DNA from: Paramicrobacterium sp051513965
Lineage (GTDB): Bacteria > Actinomycetota > Actinomycetes > Actinomycetales > Microbacteriaceae
Assembly: GCF_051513965.1 (NCBI RefSeq)
Contig: NZ_CP195847.1
Coordinates: 1,302,001-1,366,000 of the forward strand
DNA: 64,000 bases
Direction: 5' to 3'
Below, piece after piece: positions 16,134 through 24,371 of this stretch. Position 1 is the first letter of the stretch, and each line of letters starts with the position of its first letter. A model generated the notes under the pieces. It was not told where the DNA came from. It made no database searches and saw only the letters and a list, made by a program, of their open reading frames with translations. The position numbers were made by a program, and so were the translations under genes.

Positions 16134-17732
16134 CTACGCGAGCGAGATGAGCTCCGCGTAGTCCTTGGTCCAGAGATCTTCGACACCGTCGGGCATGATG
16201 AGCACGCGTTCCGGGTTGAGGGCTTCGACGGCGCCCTCGTCGTGGCTCACCAAGATCACTGCACCCTCATAGTGCGCGAGCGCATCGAGGATTTCGAGTC
16301 TGCTCGCGGGGTCGAGGTTGTTCGTCGGCTCGTCGAGCAGCAACACGTTCGCGCCGGACACGACGATCATGGCGAGAGCGAGCCTCGTCTTCTCCCCGCC
16401 CGAGAGGACGCCTGCCGGCTTATGGACATCGTCCCCTGTGAAGAGGAACGAGCCGAGCACCTTGCGCGCCTCAGTCTCGGTCAGACTCGGTGACGACGAC
16501 ATCATGTTCTGCAGAACGCTCCGCGCAACGTCGATCGTCTCGTGTTCCTGCGCGTAGTAGCCGATGCGCAGTCCGTGACCGGCCTCGATCGTCCCCGTGT
16601 CGGGTGCGTCGACGCCCGCGAGAATGCGCAGCATGGTCGTCTTGCCAGCACCATTGAGCCCCAGAATGACAACCCGCGATCCGCGGTCGACCGCGAGATC
16701 GACCGCGCTGAATACTTCGAGCGAGCCGTAGCTCTTGCTGAGGTGCGTGCCCATGAGCGGCGTGCGTCCGCAGGCCTGGGGTGTGGGAAACCTGAGCTTC
16801 GCGACCCGATCGGCCTGGCGCACATCCTCAAGTCCGGCCAGGAGCTTCTCTGCGCGGGCGACCATCTGGTGGGCGGCTGCCGCCTTCGTCGCCTTGGCTC
16901 CGAAGCGAGCGGCCTGCTGTTGGAGCGCCGTCGCCTTCTTCTCTGCGTTCGCCCTCTCTTTCTTGCGGCGCTCCTCGTCGGCCTCACGCTGGCGCTGGTA
17001 GTTGCGCCACGACATGTTGTAGATGTCGATGACAGTCCGGTTGGCGTCGAGGTAGAAAACACGGTTCACCGTCTCGCCGACGAGATCGATGTCGTGGCTG
17101 ATGACGATGAAGCCGCCCTTGTACGACTTGAGAAACTCCCGCAGCCACACAATGGAATCCGCATCGAGGTGGTTGGTCGGCTCGTCGAGGATCATCATCT
17201 CGGCATCGGAGAACAGGATGCGGGCGAGCTCGATGCGCCGGCGCTGACCGCCCGAGAGCGTCTTGAGTTTCTGATCGAGGATTCGATCGGGAAGATTGAG
17301 ATTGCTGGCGATGGATGCGGCTTCGGCCTCGGCCGCGTAGCCGCCGAGAACGTGGAATCGTTCCTCGAGGCGGCTGTACTTCTTCATTGCGGCCTCACAG
17401 GCGGAGGCATCCTCACTCGCCATAGCGTCGGTCGCGCGGCGCATACCGAGAACGAGGTCGCCGATGCCGCGGGCATTGAGGATGCGCGTGCGAGCTGTTT
17501 CCTCTGGGTCTCCGGAGCGCGGGTCCTGGGGTAGGTAACCGAGCTCACCTGAGCGTTCCACCGTTCCGTTCGACGGAAGCAGATCGCCCGCCAACACCTT
17601 CGTGAGGGTGGTCTTTCCGGCGCCGTTTCGCCCGACGAGACCGATCTTGTCCCCCGGCTGCACGCGGAAGCTCACATCCTGCATCAGCACGCGGGCGCCG
17701 ACGCGGATCTCCAGATCTTGCACGTTGAGCAC
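16134..17732 (-). CDS. ABC-F family ATPase
   Basis: A 532-residue soluble protein with two ABC domains: Walker A GLVGRNGAGKTTL (about 31-43) with signature LSGGQRRR, and Walker A ILGLNGAGKTTML with signature LSGGEKTR. Between them is a charged linker of about 80 residues (READEERRKKERANAEKK and following) that reaches the ribosomal P/E site in ABC-F proteins. Both Walker B motifs end in LDEPTNNLD/LDEPTNHLD. Members act as translation factors or antibiotic-resistance ribosome protectors; this one has no resistance-gene context, so a housekeeping role is more likely. GTG start. It lies downstream of the SUF operon, separated by a hairpin. Confidence 0.92.
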   Translation of the reverse strand: MLNVQDLEIRVGARVLMQDVSFRVQPGDKIGLVGRNGAGKTTLTKVLAGDLLPSNGTVERSGELGYLPQDPRSGDPEETARTRILNARGIGDLVLGMRRATDAMASEDASACEAAMKKYSRLEERFHVLGGYAAEAEAASIASNLNLPDRILDQKLKTLSGGQRRRIELARILFSDAEMMILDEPTNHLDADSIVWLREFLKSYKGGFIVISHDIDLVGETVNRVFYLDANRTVIDIYNMSWRNYQRQREADEERRKKERANAEKKATALQQQAARFGAKATKAAAAHQMVARAEKLLAGLEDVRQADRVAKLRFPTPQACGRTPLMGTHLSKSYGSLEVFSAVDLAVDRGSRVVILGLNGAGKTTMLRILAGVDAPDTGTIEAGHGLRIGYYAQEHETIDVARSVLQNMMSSSPSLTETEARKVLGSFLFTGDDVHKPAGVLSGGEKTRLALAMIVVSGANVLLLDEPTNNLDPASRLEILDALAHYEGAVILVSHDEGAVEALNPERVLIMPDGVEDLWTKDYAELISLA

Positions 17733-17772
17733 GAGAGTTCACTTTCTGCCACTTCGGGCATCATGACGGACA

Positions 17773-17810
17773 GCATTGTGGCTCGGACCTGTAGGTCCGA
17801 GCCACAATGC
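17773..17810 (-). terminator. Hairpin terminator after the SUF operon
   Basis: Perfect 17-bp stem (17773-17789 with 17794-17810, four-base loop) between sufT and the ABC-F gene, which are on the same strand. No T-run follows. Confidence 0.8.
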
Positions 17811-17820
17811 GATGAGTGAG

Positions 17821-18150
17821 CTAGATGGCGAATCCGAGAGCGCGCATCATGTCGCGCCCGTCGTCGGTGATTCGCTCCGGTCCCCACGGCGGCATCCATA
17901 CCCAGTTGATGCGGTATGAATCCATGACGCCCTCGAGTGCTTCGCCAATCTGCTGTTCGATCACGTCTGTGAGCGGGCAGCCAGCACTCGTAAGGGTCAT
18001 GTGGATGATGAGCGAATCGGTCTCGTCATCCCAGCTGAGGTCGTAAATGAGCCCCAGATCGACGACATTGACGCCGAGCTCAGGGTCCATGACGTCCTTC
18101 AGGGCCTCTTCGACCTCGTCGAACTTTTCAGGGCTGAGCGTTGTAACCAT
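17821..18150 (-). CDS. sufT: SufT-like iron-sulfur assembly factor (DUF59/MIP18 family)
   Basis: A 109-residue DUF59 protein: DVMDPELGVNVVDLGLIYD is the family core with the acidic DPE motif, and HMTLTSAGCPLTD holds the conserved Cys. It ends in MMRALGF. In Gram-positive bacteria SufT helps mature Fe-S proteins, mostly under high demand. It is the last gene of the SUF operon, four bases after sufC. Confidence 0.9.
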   Translation of the reverse strand: MVTTLSPEKFDEVEEALKDVMDPELGVNVVDLGLIYDLSWDDETDSLIIHMTLTSAGCPLTDVIEQQIGEALEGVMDSYRINWVWMPPWGPERITDDGRDMMRALGFAI

Positions 18151-18154
18151 ACTG

Positions 18155-18919
18155 TTATGATACGGCTGTTTCGGTCAGGAAGCGATCGTAGCCCTCTTCC
18201 TCAAGGCGATCCGCCAGCTCGGGGCCGCCTTCTTCGGCAATGCGACCCGCGACGAACACGTGCACGAAGTCAGGCTTGATGTAGCGAAGGATGCGCGTGT
18301 AGTGCGTGATCAGGATGATGCCGAGACCGGTGTTCTCCTTCGCGCGGTTGACGCCCTCAGACACAACACGGAGAGCATCCACGTCAAGTCCGGAGTCCGT
18401 CTCGTCGAGAACAGCGAACTCCGGCTTGAGCAGCTCGAGCTGCAGGATCTCGTTGCGCTTCTTCTCACCGCCGGAGAAGCCCTCGTTCACATTGCGCGCC
18501 GCGAAGCTGGTGTCCATACGCAGGTTCTGCATGGCCTGCTTGACGTCTTTCATCCAGCCACGGACGGCGGGAGCCTCGCCGTCGATTGCCGTCTTGGCGG
18601 TGCGAAGGAAGTTCGTCACCGTCACGCCGGAGATCTCGACGGGGTACTGCATTGCGAGGAAGAGGCCCGCACGAGCGCGCTCGTCGACCGACATCTCAAG
18701 GACGTTCTCTCCGTCGAGCGTGATGCTCCCGGAGTCGACGGTGTACTTCGGGTGACCGGCGATCGTGTAGGCGAGGGTCGACTTGCCGGAGCCGTTCGGC
18801 CCCATGATGGCGTGCGTCTCGCCCTTCTTGATCGTCAGGTCGACGCCGCGGAGGATGGGCTTGGTGCCCTGGTCGGTCTCGACGCTGACGTGCAGGTCGC
18901 GAATCTCAAGTACAGACAT
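18155..18919 (-). CDS. sufC: Fe-S assembly ATPase SufC
   Basis: A 254-residue ABC ATPase of the SufBC2D scaffold, powering Fe-S cluster assembly in the cytosol. Walker A MGPNGSGKSTLA (39-50), a SufC-type signature FSGGEKKRNEILQ and Walker B FAVLDETDSGLD, with the ETDSGLD variant that distinguishes SufC from transporter ATPases. The late His is in ILITHYTRIL. It lies three bases from the Rieske gene and four from sufT. Confidence 0.97.
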   Translation of the reverse strand: MSVLEIRDLHVSVETDQGTKPILRGVDLTIKKGETHAIMGPNGSGKSTLAYTIAGHPKYTVDSGSITLDGENVLEMSVDERARAGLFLAMQYPVEISGVTVTNFLRTAKTAIDGEAPAVRGWMKDVKQAMQNLRMDTSFAARNVNEGFSGGEKKRNEILQLELLKPEFAVLDETDSGLDVDALRVVSEGVNRAKENTGLGIILITHYTRILRYIKPDFVHVFVAGRIAEEGGPELADRLEEEGYDRFLTETAVS

Positions 18920-18922
18920 GGA

Positions 18923-19249
18923 CTAAATCTCTTTCGTTACGTTCGGGTCAATGAAGATGGCGCCGTCGATGATCTCGACGGAGTACACGGGAACGGGCTC
19001 GTAGGCCGGCAGAGTGAGCGGCTTACCCGTCGTGAGGGAGAATTGCGAACCGTGAGCCCAGCACTCGAGGGTCCCGTCTTCGACGAATCCCTCTGATAGC
19101 GAGATGTCTCCGTGAGTGCACGTATCGCCGATCGCGTGTACGTCGCCCGCGGAATCGAGGACGACGGCGATCGGCACGCCGTCAAGCACGCAGCGCTTCG
19201 CCTCGTCGACGTTCAGCTCGCTGAGGTCGAATGCTTTCTGGGATGCCAC
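18923..19249 (-). CDS. Rieske-type ferredoxin of the SUF operon
   Basis: A 108-residue small Rieske protein. DTCTHGDISLSEG gives Cys44/His46 and LECWAHGSQF gives Cys63/His66, the four ligands of a [2Fe-2S] cluster. There is no signal peptide, so it is a cytosolic electron carrier, perhaps giving reducing equivalents for cluster assembly. The GTG at 19249 lies one base after the sufD stop codon; a longer open frame upstream runs antisense-like through sufD and is not used. Actinobacterial SUF operons often carry this gene between sufD and sufC. Confidence 0.92.
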   Translation of the reverse strand: MASQKAFDLSELNVDEAKRCVLDGVPIAVVLDSAGDVHAIGDTCTHGDISLSEGFVEDGTLECWAHGSQFSLTTGKPLTLPAYEPVPVYSVEIIDGAIFIDPNVTKEI

Positions 19250-19250
19250 G

Positions 19251-20459
19251 TCAGCGCGCTCCCCCAGTGATCGCTGTGCTGGCGAGCTCCTGCTCGACTG
19301 CCGCCTCGAGGCTCTCCTGCAGGTCAGCGTCGCCGATCTGTTGGATGATCTCCGTGAGGAATCCGCGGACCACGAGACGACGAGCCTCGTCCTCGGGGAT
19401 GCCGCGAGCCTGCAGATAGAACAGCTGCTCGTCGTCGAATCGACCCGTTGCACTCGCGTGTCCTGCGCCGGCGATATCTCCGGTCTCGATCTCGAGGTTC
19501 GGCACCGAGTCGGCTCGCGTGCCGTCGGTGAGGACGAGGTTGCGATTCTGCTCGTAGCTGTCGGTTCCGGTCGCGTCCGGGCCGATGAGGACGTCGCCGA
19601 TCCACACCGTGTGCGCTCCCTCGCCCTGCAGTGCGCCCTTGTAGGTGACGCGGCTGCGGGAATACGGAGCGTCGTGGTGGACGTAGACCTGGTGCTCCAG
19701 GTGCTGCCCGGCATCGGCGAAGTAGAGACCGAGCGCCTCGATGTCCGAGCCCTGCTCCGCGAGGTGGTGCGAGGGATTCACACGGACGAGGCTTCCTCCG
19801 AGCGTGACGAGAACGTGCTTGAGGCGTGCGTCACGGCCGATGCGCGAGAAGTGCGAGCTCAGCTGGAGAGCCGAGTCCTCCCACCACTGAACGCTCACGA
19901 CCGTGAGCTGTGCGCCCTCCTCGACGTTGATCTCAAGGTTCTCGGCGAGCAGAGCGTCACCGGTGTTCTTGAGGATCAGAAGCGCCTGACTGTTCGGCTT
20001 GGCGGTGATGACCGTGTGCGCGGCGCGAGCATCGGAGCCGAGTGCGCTGCGCTCGATCGTGACCGTCTTCGCCTCTTCACCAGAGATCGTGACCGCGTAG
20101 GCCTTCTTCGTCTGGGTCCAGGCGTTAGCGGCCGGGCGATCCTCCGGCATGCCAGCCTGCCCGATCCGAGCGTCGTCCATGTCGATCCATTCGACGCTGA
20201 CGCCCTCGACATCTGTCGTTGCGATCTCGTATTCGCCGCCGTCGAGCTCTCCCTCGCTCAGCGCCGTCAGACGCTCAACCGGGGTGTATCGCCACTCGGC
20301 CTCTCGGCCTGTCAGCGCAGCGAAATCCTCGACGTTCGTCGAGCGGAACCGCTCGGAACGGGTCTGCACGGGGACGAGTCCCCAGCCGCCGTCCGAGTGC
20401 TCCTTGAAACCGTGCTGACCAGGCTGAGCCGAAGCTGCTGTGGTGTCTGTGACTGTCAT
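19251..20459 (-). CDS. sufD: Fe-S assembly scaffold protein SufD
   Basis: A 402-residue SufB/SufD-family scaffold. The beta-helix core shows VHHDAPYSRSRVTYKGALQ and HASATGRFDDEQLFYLQARG with the family late motif GIPEDEARRLVVRGFL. SufD pairs with SufB on the SufC dimer, with a His at the interface involved in iron capture. It starts two bases after sufB and lies one base before the Rieske gene, so the operon is tightly coupled. Confidence 0.96.
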   Translation of the reverse strand: MTVTDTTAASAQPGQHGFKEHSDGGWGLVPVQTRSERFRSTNVEDFAALTGREAEWRYTPVERLTALSEGELDGGEYEIATTDVEGVSVEWIDMDDARIGQAGMPEDRPAANAWTQTKKAYAVTISGEEAKTVTIERSALGSDARAAHTVITAKPNSQALLILKNTGDALLAENLEINVEEGAQLTVVSVQWWEDSALQLSSHFSRIGRDARLKHVLVTLGGSLVRVNPSHHLAEQGSDIEALGLYFADAGQHLEHQVYVHHDAPYSRSRVTYKGALQGEGAHTVWIGDVLIGPDATGTDSYEQNRNLVLTDGTRADSVPNLEIETGDIAGAGHASATGRFDDEQLFYLQARGIPEDEARRLVVRGFLTEIIQQIGDADLQESLEAAVEQELASTAITGGAR

Positions 20460-20461
20460 TG

Positions 20462-21880
20462 TTAGCCGACGGATCCTTCCATGCCCATCTCGATGAGTTT
20501 GTTGAGCTCGAGTGCGTACTCCATGGGGAGTTCGCGCGCAATCGGCTCGATGAAGCCGCGCACGATCATCGCCATGGCCTCTGTCTCCTCGAGACCGCGG
20601 CTCATGAGATAGAAGAGCTGCTCTTCGCTGACCTTCGACACTGTCGCCTCGTGTCCAAGCTGGACATCGTCGACGCGGATGTCGATGGCTGGGTAGGTGT
20701 CGGATCGGGAGATCGTGTCGACCAGCAGGGCGTCACAGACCACCGAGTTGGAGGAGTGGTGTGCAGATGGGTCGACGCGGACTTCGCCACGGTACCCTGC
20801 ACGGCCTCCGCCGCGCGCGATCGACTTCGAGACGATCGATGACTGCGTGTACGGAGCCATGTGGATCATCTTCGCGCCAGCATCCTGGTGCTGACCAGGG
20901 CCCGCGAACGCGACCGAGAGCGTCTCGCCCTTCGCGTGCTCGCCCGTGAGATAGATCGACGGGTACTTCATGGTGACCTTCGAGCCGATGTTGCCATCGA
21001 CCCACTCCATGGTCGCACCCTCTTCAGCGATCGCGCGTTTGGTCACGAGGTTGTACACGTTGGTCGACCAGTTCTGGATCGTCGTGTACCGGACGCGCGC
21101 GTTCTTCTTCGCGATGATCTCAACGACTGCCGAGTGAAGCGAGTCGGACTTGTAGATGGGCGCCGTGCAGCCCTCGATGTAGTGCACGTAGCTGCCCTCG
21201 TCGGCGATGATGAGCGTGCGCTCGAACTGGCCCATGTTCTCCGTGTTGATGCGGAAGTACGCCTGCAGCGGGATGTCGACGTGGACCCCCGGCGGTACGT
21301 AGACGAACGAGCCTCCCGACCAGACGGCCGTGTTGAGCGCTGCGAACTTGTTGTCGCCCGCCGGAATCACGGTTCCGTAGTACTCCTCGAAGAACTCCGG
21401 GTGCTCGCGGAGCGCAGTGTCGGTGTCCATGAAGATGACACCCTGGCTCTCGAGGTCCTCACGGATCTGGTGATAGACGACCTCGGACTCGTACTGCGCG
21501 GCGACGCCGGCCACGAGGCTCTTGCGCTCGGCCTCGGGGATGCCCAGTCGCTCGTAGGTGTTCTTGATGTCGTCCGGAAGCTCTTCCCATGAGGTGGCCT
21601 GCTTCTCGGTGGACCGAACAAAGTATTTGATGTTGTCGAAGTCGATCTCAGAGAGGTCAGCGCCCCACGACGGCATCGGCTTGCGTTCAAAGAGCTGGAG
21701 TGCCTTGAGCCGGCGTTTCAGCATCCACTCGGGCTCGTTCTTGAGCCGCGAGATGTCGGTGACGACGTCGGAGTTCAGGCCACGACGGGCTGATGCTCCG
21801 GCTTCGTCTGAATCGCTCCAGCCGAACTCGTAGACGCCAAGGCTCTCGAGTTCCGGGCGGTCGATCAGAACATCTGACAT
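20462..21880 (-). CDS. sufB: Fe-S assembly scaffold protein SufB
   Basis: A 472-residue scaffold that holds the nascent cluster. Recognised by VYVPPGVHVDIPLQAYFRIN, EGCTAPIYKSDSLH (with the conserved Cys) and HHSSNSVVCDALLVD followed by RGLEETEAMAMIVRGF. No intein interrupts it, unlike in some mycobacteria. I chose the ATG at 21880 (MSDVLIDRPE) with AGAGG six bases upstream. It is the first gene of the operon; the usual actinobacterial regulator sufR is not before it. Confidence 0.96.
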   Translation of the reverse strand: MSDVLIDRPELESLGVYEFGWSDSDEAGASARRGLNSDVVTDISRLKNEPEWMLKRRLKALQLFERKPMPSWGADLSEIDFDNIKYFVRSTEKQATSWEELPDDIKNTYERLGIPEAERKSLVAGVAAQYESEVVYHQIREDLESQGVIFMDTDTALREHPEFFEEYYGTVIPAGDNKFAALNTAVWSGGSFVYVPPGVHVDIPLQAYFRINTENMGQFERTLIIADEGSYVHYIEGCTAPIYKSDSLHSAVVEIIAKKNARVRYTTIQNWSTNVYNLVTKRAIAEEGATMEWVDGNIGSKVTMKYPSIYLTGEHAKGETLSVAFAGPGQHQDAGAKMIHMAPYTQSSIVSKSIARGGGRAGYRGEVRVDPSAHHSSNSVVCDALLVDTISRSDTYPAIDIRVDDVQLGHEATVSKVSEEQLFYLMSRGLEETEAMAMIVRGFIEPIARELPMEYALELNKLIEMGMEGSVG

Positions 21881-22144
21881 ATCTACCTCTCTTACCGCTA
21901 AGAAACAGGATCTCTGTTCACGGCCTGACCTCACAGTCTGCAGAGCAGAAAGCGAGGAAATGTGGTTCGCATCCGCGTGAACCTACAATTGTTCGTGACG
22001 TCATCGAAACTGCGAACGTCGCGCAGTCTTCGAGTTGATTACTTGAACAATGCAATTCTACAGGTTGTATCGGCCAAAGCGCTATGAACTCAGCCGACAC
22101 TCAAGCCGGGGCGCCTCCCCGACGCGTACAGTCAGGAACTCAAA
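21881..22144. promoter_or_regulatory. Divergent suf/ctaA promoter region with inverted repeats
   Basis: This 264-base gap separates the SUF operon from ctaA and must hold both promoters. It contains the inverted repeat ACTGCG (22009-22014) / CGCAGT (22022-22027). A second, looser pair is ACCTACAATTGTTC (21981-21994) facing GAACAAT (22045-22051), followed by TACAGGT about 9 bases later. The AT-rich stretch at about 22030-22075 is the likeliest promoter core. No sigma element is clear enough to place exactly. Confidence 0.45.
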
Positions 22145-23113
22145 GTGAGCAGTGTGTCCTCCAGACGCCAGCCAGAATCCCGTGAGGCGGGCAGTGTCAA
22201 TATCTTCCACCGTTTTTGGCGGTGGTTGCCCGACAATGCGGATGACCGCCGCGTGCGTCTCGCGGTATGGCTGAACGTCATCTTCCAAACCGTCCTCGTG
22301 GGGACCGGCGGCGCCGTACGTCTGACCGCGTCCGGCCTCGGCTGCCCCACGTGGCCTAAGTGCACGGCGGAGTCCTTCGTCACGACGCCCGAGATGGGAA
22401 TCCACGGAGTCATCGAGTTCGGCAACAGAACGCTGTTCTTCGTCCTCCAGATCATCGCGATCTTCGCGCTGCTCTGCGTCATCAAGTACCGGAAGGAGCG
22501 CCGGGATCTCTTCGTTCTCGCACTTATCCCCGCGTGCAGCGTGCTTCTCCAGGCTGCCGTCGGCGGCATTACCGTCCTCTCAGACCTCAACCCCTACGTC
22601 GTTGGCCTGCACTTCGTTCTGAGCGTCGTTCTGGTGGTTCTCGGAGCGGTGCTCGTGATGCGCGTGTACACGGAGCCGGGGCCGCGCGAGCTCGCAGTGC
22701 CGGGCTGGTTCGCCGGACTCACACACGTCGCGTCCTTCTTCGTCGCGGTGTCGGTCATCATCGGCATCCTGACAACCGGTTCGGGGCCGCACGCCGGCGA
22801 TCAGGGTGCCGCGCGCAACAACCTTCCACCGGAGATCATGCAGCACGTGCACTCGTGGCCCGCATACGTCATGCTGGCGCTCACTCTCGTGCTCTTCGTG
22901 GCGGCGTGGACTCGCGGAATCACTCCTCCACGGCCCTGGCTCACCTGGCTCGTCATTGTTCAGGGCCTCCAGATCATCATCGGCGTCACGCAGTCCCGGA
23001 TGGGGCTGCCGGAGATTCTGGTGGGTAGCCACATGGTGCTTGCGTGCGTGCTCGCAGCGTTCATGTCGGCCGTGATCTTCAACCTCAAGAAGCCAGTGGC
23101 AGAGACCGTCTGA
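22145..23113 (+). CDS. ctaA: Heme A synthase CtaA (COX15 family)
   Basis: A 322-residue multi-pass membrane protein that oxidises heme O to heme A for aa3 oxidase. The family signature GTGGAVRLTASGLGCPTWPKC, here split by the first helix pair (about 45-65), is present, with the extracellular Cys pair, and HFVLSVVLVVLGAVL and QHVHSWPAYVML supply heme-binding His residues. Eight hydrophobic segments can be traced. Start GTG at 22145; an in-frame GTG nine bases later is possible. Divergent from sufB; the terminator lies between it and ctaB. Confidence 0.95.
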   Translation: MSSVSSRRQPESREAGSVNIFHRFWRWLPDNADDRRVRLAVWLNVIFQTVLVGTGGAVRLTASGLGCPTWPKCTAESFVTTPEMGIHGVIEFGNRTLFFVLQIIAIFALLCVIKYRKERRDLFVLALIPACSVLLQAAVGGITVLSDLNPYVVGLHFVLSVVLVVLGAVLVMRVYTEPGPRELAVPGWFAGLTHVASFFVAVSVIIGILTTGSGPHAGDQGAARNNLPPEIMQHVHSWPAYVMLALTLVLFVAAWTRGITPPRPWLTWLVIVQGLQIIIGVTQSRMGLPEILVGSHMVLACVLAAFMSAVIFNLKKPVAETV

Positions 23114-23130
23114 TCTGCGCAGAAACGAAG

Positions 23131-23164
23131 AATCGGGCCCTCCGCGAGTGCGGAGGGCCCGATT
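23131..23164. terminator. Bidirectional terminator between ctaA and ctaB
   Basis: Perfect 14-bp stem (23131-23144 with 23151-23164, loop CGAGTG) flanked by A-rich and T-rich ends, between the convergent ctaA and ctaB genes. Confidence 0.9.
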
Positions 23165-23180
23165 TCCGTATGGGGTTCGG

Positions 23181-24101
23181 TCAGAACGGCAGAAGTGGAT
23201 CGACGCCGACCGCGAGGAAGAGCAGCGACAGGTAGGTGATCGACCCGTGGAAGACACGCATCGGCGACGCATCCTCCTCCCGGATTGCCTTGTTGTACAA
23301 GCGGTGTGTCTCGTAGACGAACCATCCGCCCGCGACCAGGGCGATCGAGGTGTAGGTGATTCCCATCGGCGCGATCGGGATCAGCAGGAGCGAGCAGGCG
23401 ACGGTCGCCCACGCGTAGAGGATCGTCTGAAGCCCGACGACGGCGCGGCCGCGGACGACAGCGAGCATCGGAACGCCCACTTCCTTGTAATCCGAGCGGT
23501 ACTTCATGGAAAGCGGCCAGTAATGCGGCGGAGTCCACAGGAAGACCACAGCGAAGAGAATCCACGCCTCCCAGTCGAGGGAGCCGGTAACGCTTGACCA
23601 GCCGATCAGTACGGGGAAGCATCCGGCGATTCCGCCCCAGATGATGTTCTGCTCGGTTCGACGCTTCAGCCACAGCGTGTAGACGCATACGTAGAAGAAG
23701 ATAGCCAATACCGAGAGCCCTGCTGCGAGCAGGTTCGTTGTGAGCGCGAGCCACACCGTTGAGGCGATCGCCAGGGTCCACGAGAACACGAGCGCCTCAC
23801 GCGGCGTCAGCTCCCCCGTGACAAGCGGGCGATTCACAGTCCGCTTCATATATCGGTCGATGTCCCGATCGATATAGCAGTTGAATGCACCCGCAGATCC
23901 GGCGCTCATCGCGCCTCCGATGACAGTGGCGATGATGAGCCAGACGTTGGGGATGCCGCCTTCGGCCAAGATCATGACGGGAACCGTCGTGACCAGCAGA
24001 AGCTCCATCACGCGAGGCTTGGTCAGAGAAAAGTATGCGGCTGCTTTACGACGGAATCCGATCGTCCGTGTCTCGGCAGACGTGTGTGTGGCGACGTCCA
24101 T
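23181..24101 (-). CDS. ctaB: Protoheme IX farnesyltransferase CtaB (heme O synthase)
   Basis: A 306-residue UbiA-family prenyltransferase that adds a farnesyl group to heme B. The catalytic Asp-rich loop NCYIDRDIDRYMKRT (about 79-93) and the second loop WTPPHYWPLSMKYRSDYKEVG (two parts) are present among about nine helices. The N-terminal SLTKPRVMELLLVTT is diagnostic. Product passes to CtaA, encoded convergently next door. ATG start. The 270 bases upstream also serve the divergent tkt operon. Confidence 0.96.
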   Translation of the reverse strand: MDVATHTSAETRTIGFRRKAAAYFSLTKPRVMELLLVTTVPVMILAEGGIPNVWLIIATVIGGAMSAGSAGAFNCYIDRDIDRYMKRTVNRPLVTGELTPREALVFSWTLAIASTVWLALTTNLLAAGLSVLAIFFYVCVYTLWLKRRTEQNIIWGGIAGCFPVLIGWSSVTGSLDWEAWILFAVVFLWTPPHYWPLSMKYRSDYKEVGVPMLAVVRGRAVVGLQTILYAWATVACSLLLIPIAPMGITYTSIALVAGGWFVYETHRLYNKAIREEDASPMRVFHGSITYLSLLFLAVGVDPLLPF

Positions 24102-24371
24102 TGCTCCTCAACTACTGGGTACCTCTCAATTCTAGGCCATGGGCTCCGCAACCGTCTGGGAGGGAACATCACGGGAACGTCAGACGTTGTCACAGATGTG
24201 CGCTTGGCAGGGTCGCTTTCCCTATACTGGGGGTGCTCGCCTACCATCGCGGTGCTCTGATCAGTACGCACAGTCTCCGACAGCATCGCGACGTGCCAAT
24301 GTAGCCAAAGTGCGTGTAAACGCTTCGGCGGGCCGTCAGGCCCGGACGAACAATCAGAAGGGTCAAACAAC
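24102..24371. promoter_or_regulatory. Divergent ctaB/tkt promoter region with long tkt leader
   Basis: This 270-base gap has no gene. TATACT at 24223-24228 is a good -10 for the plus strand, with TTGGCA at 24204-24209 only 13 bases before it, too near for a classical pair. If used, tkt would have a leader of about 135 bases containing a small GGGCCGTCAGGCCC-type hairpin (about 24329-24343). AGAAGGG before the GTG of tkt is the ribosome-binding site. Confidence 0.45.

Noticed and set aside
16134..17732. ABC-F protein as an antibiotic-resistance factor
   Set aside because: No resistance genes or leader peptide attenuator nearby; context is housekeeping.
18923..19714. A 263-codon frame for the Rieske protein
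   Set aside because: The first 155 codons overlap sufD out of frame and are Arg/Ser/Thr-rich; the true gene starts at 19249.
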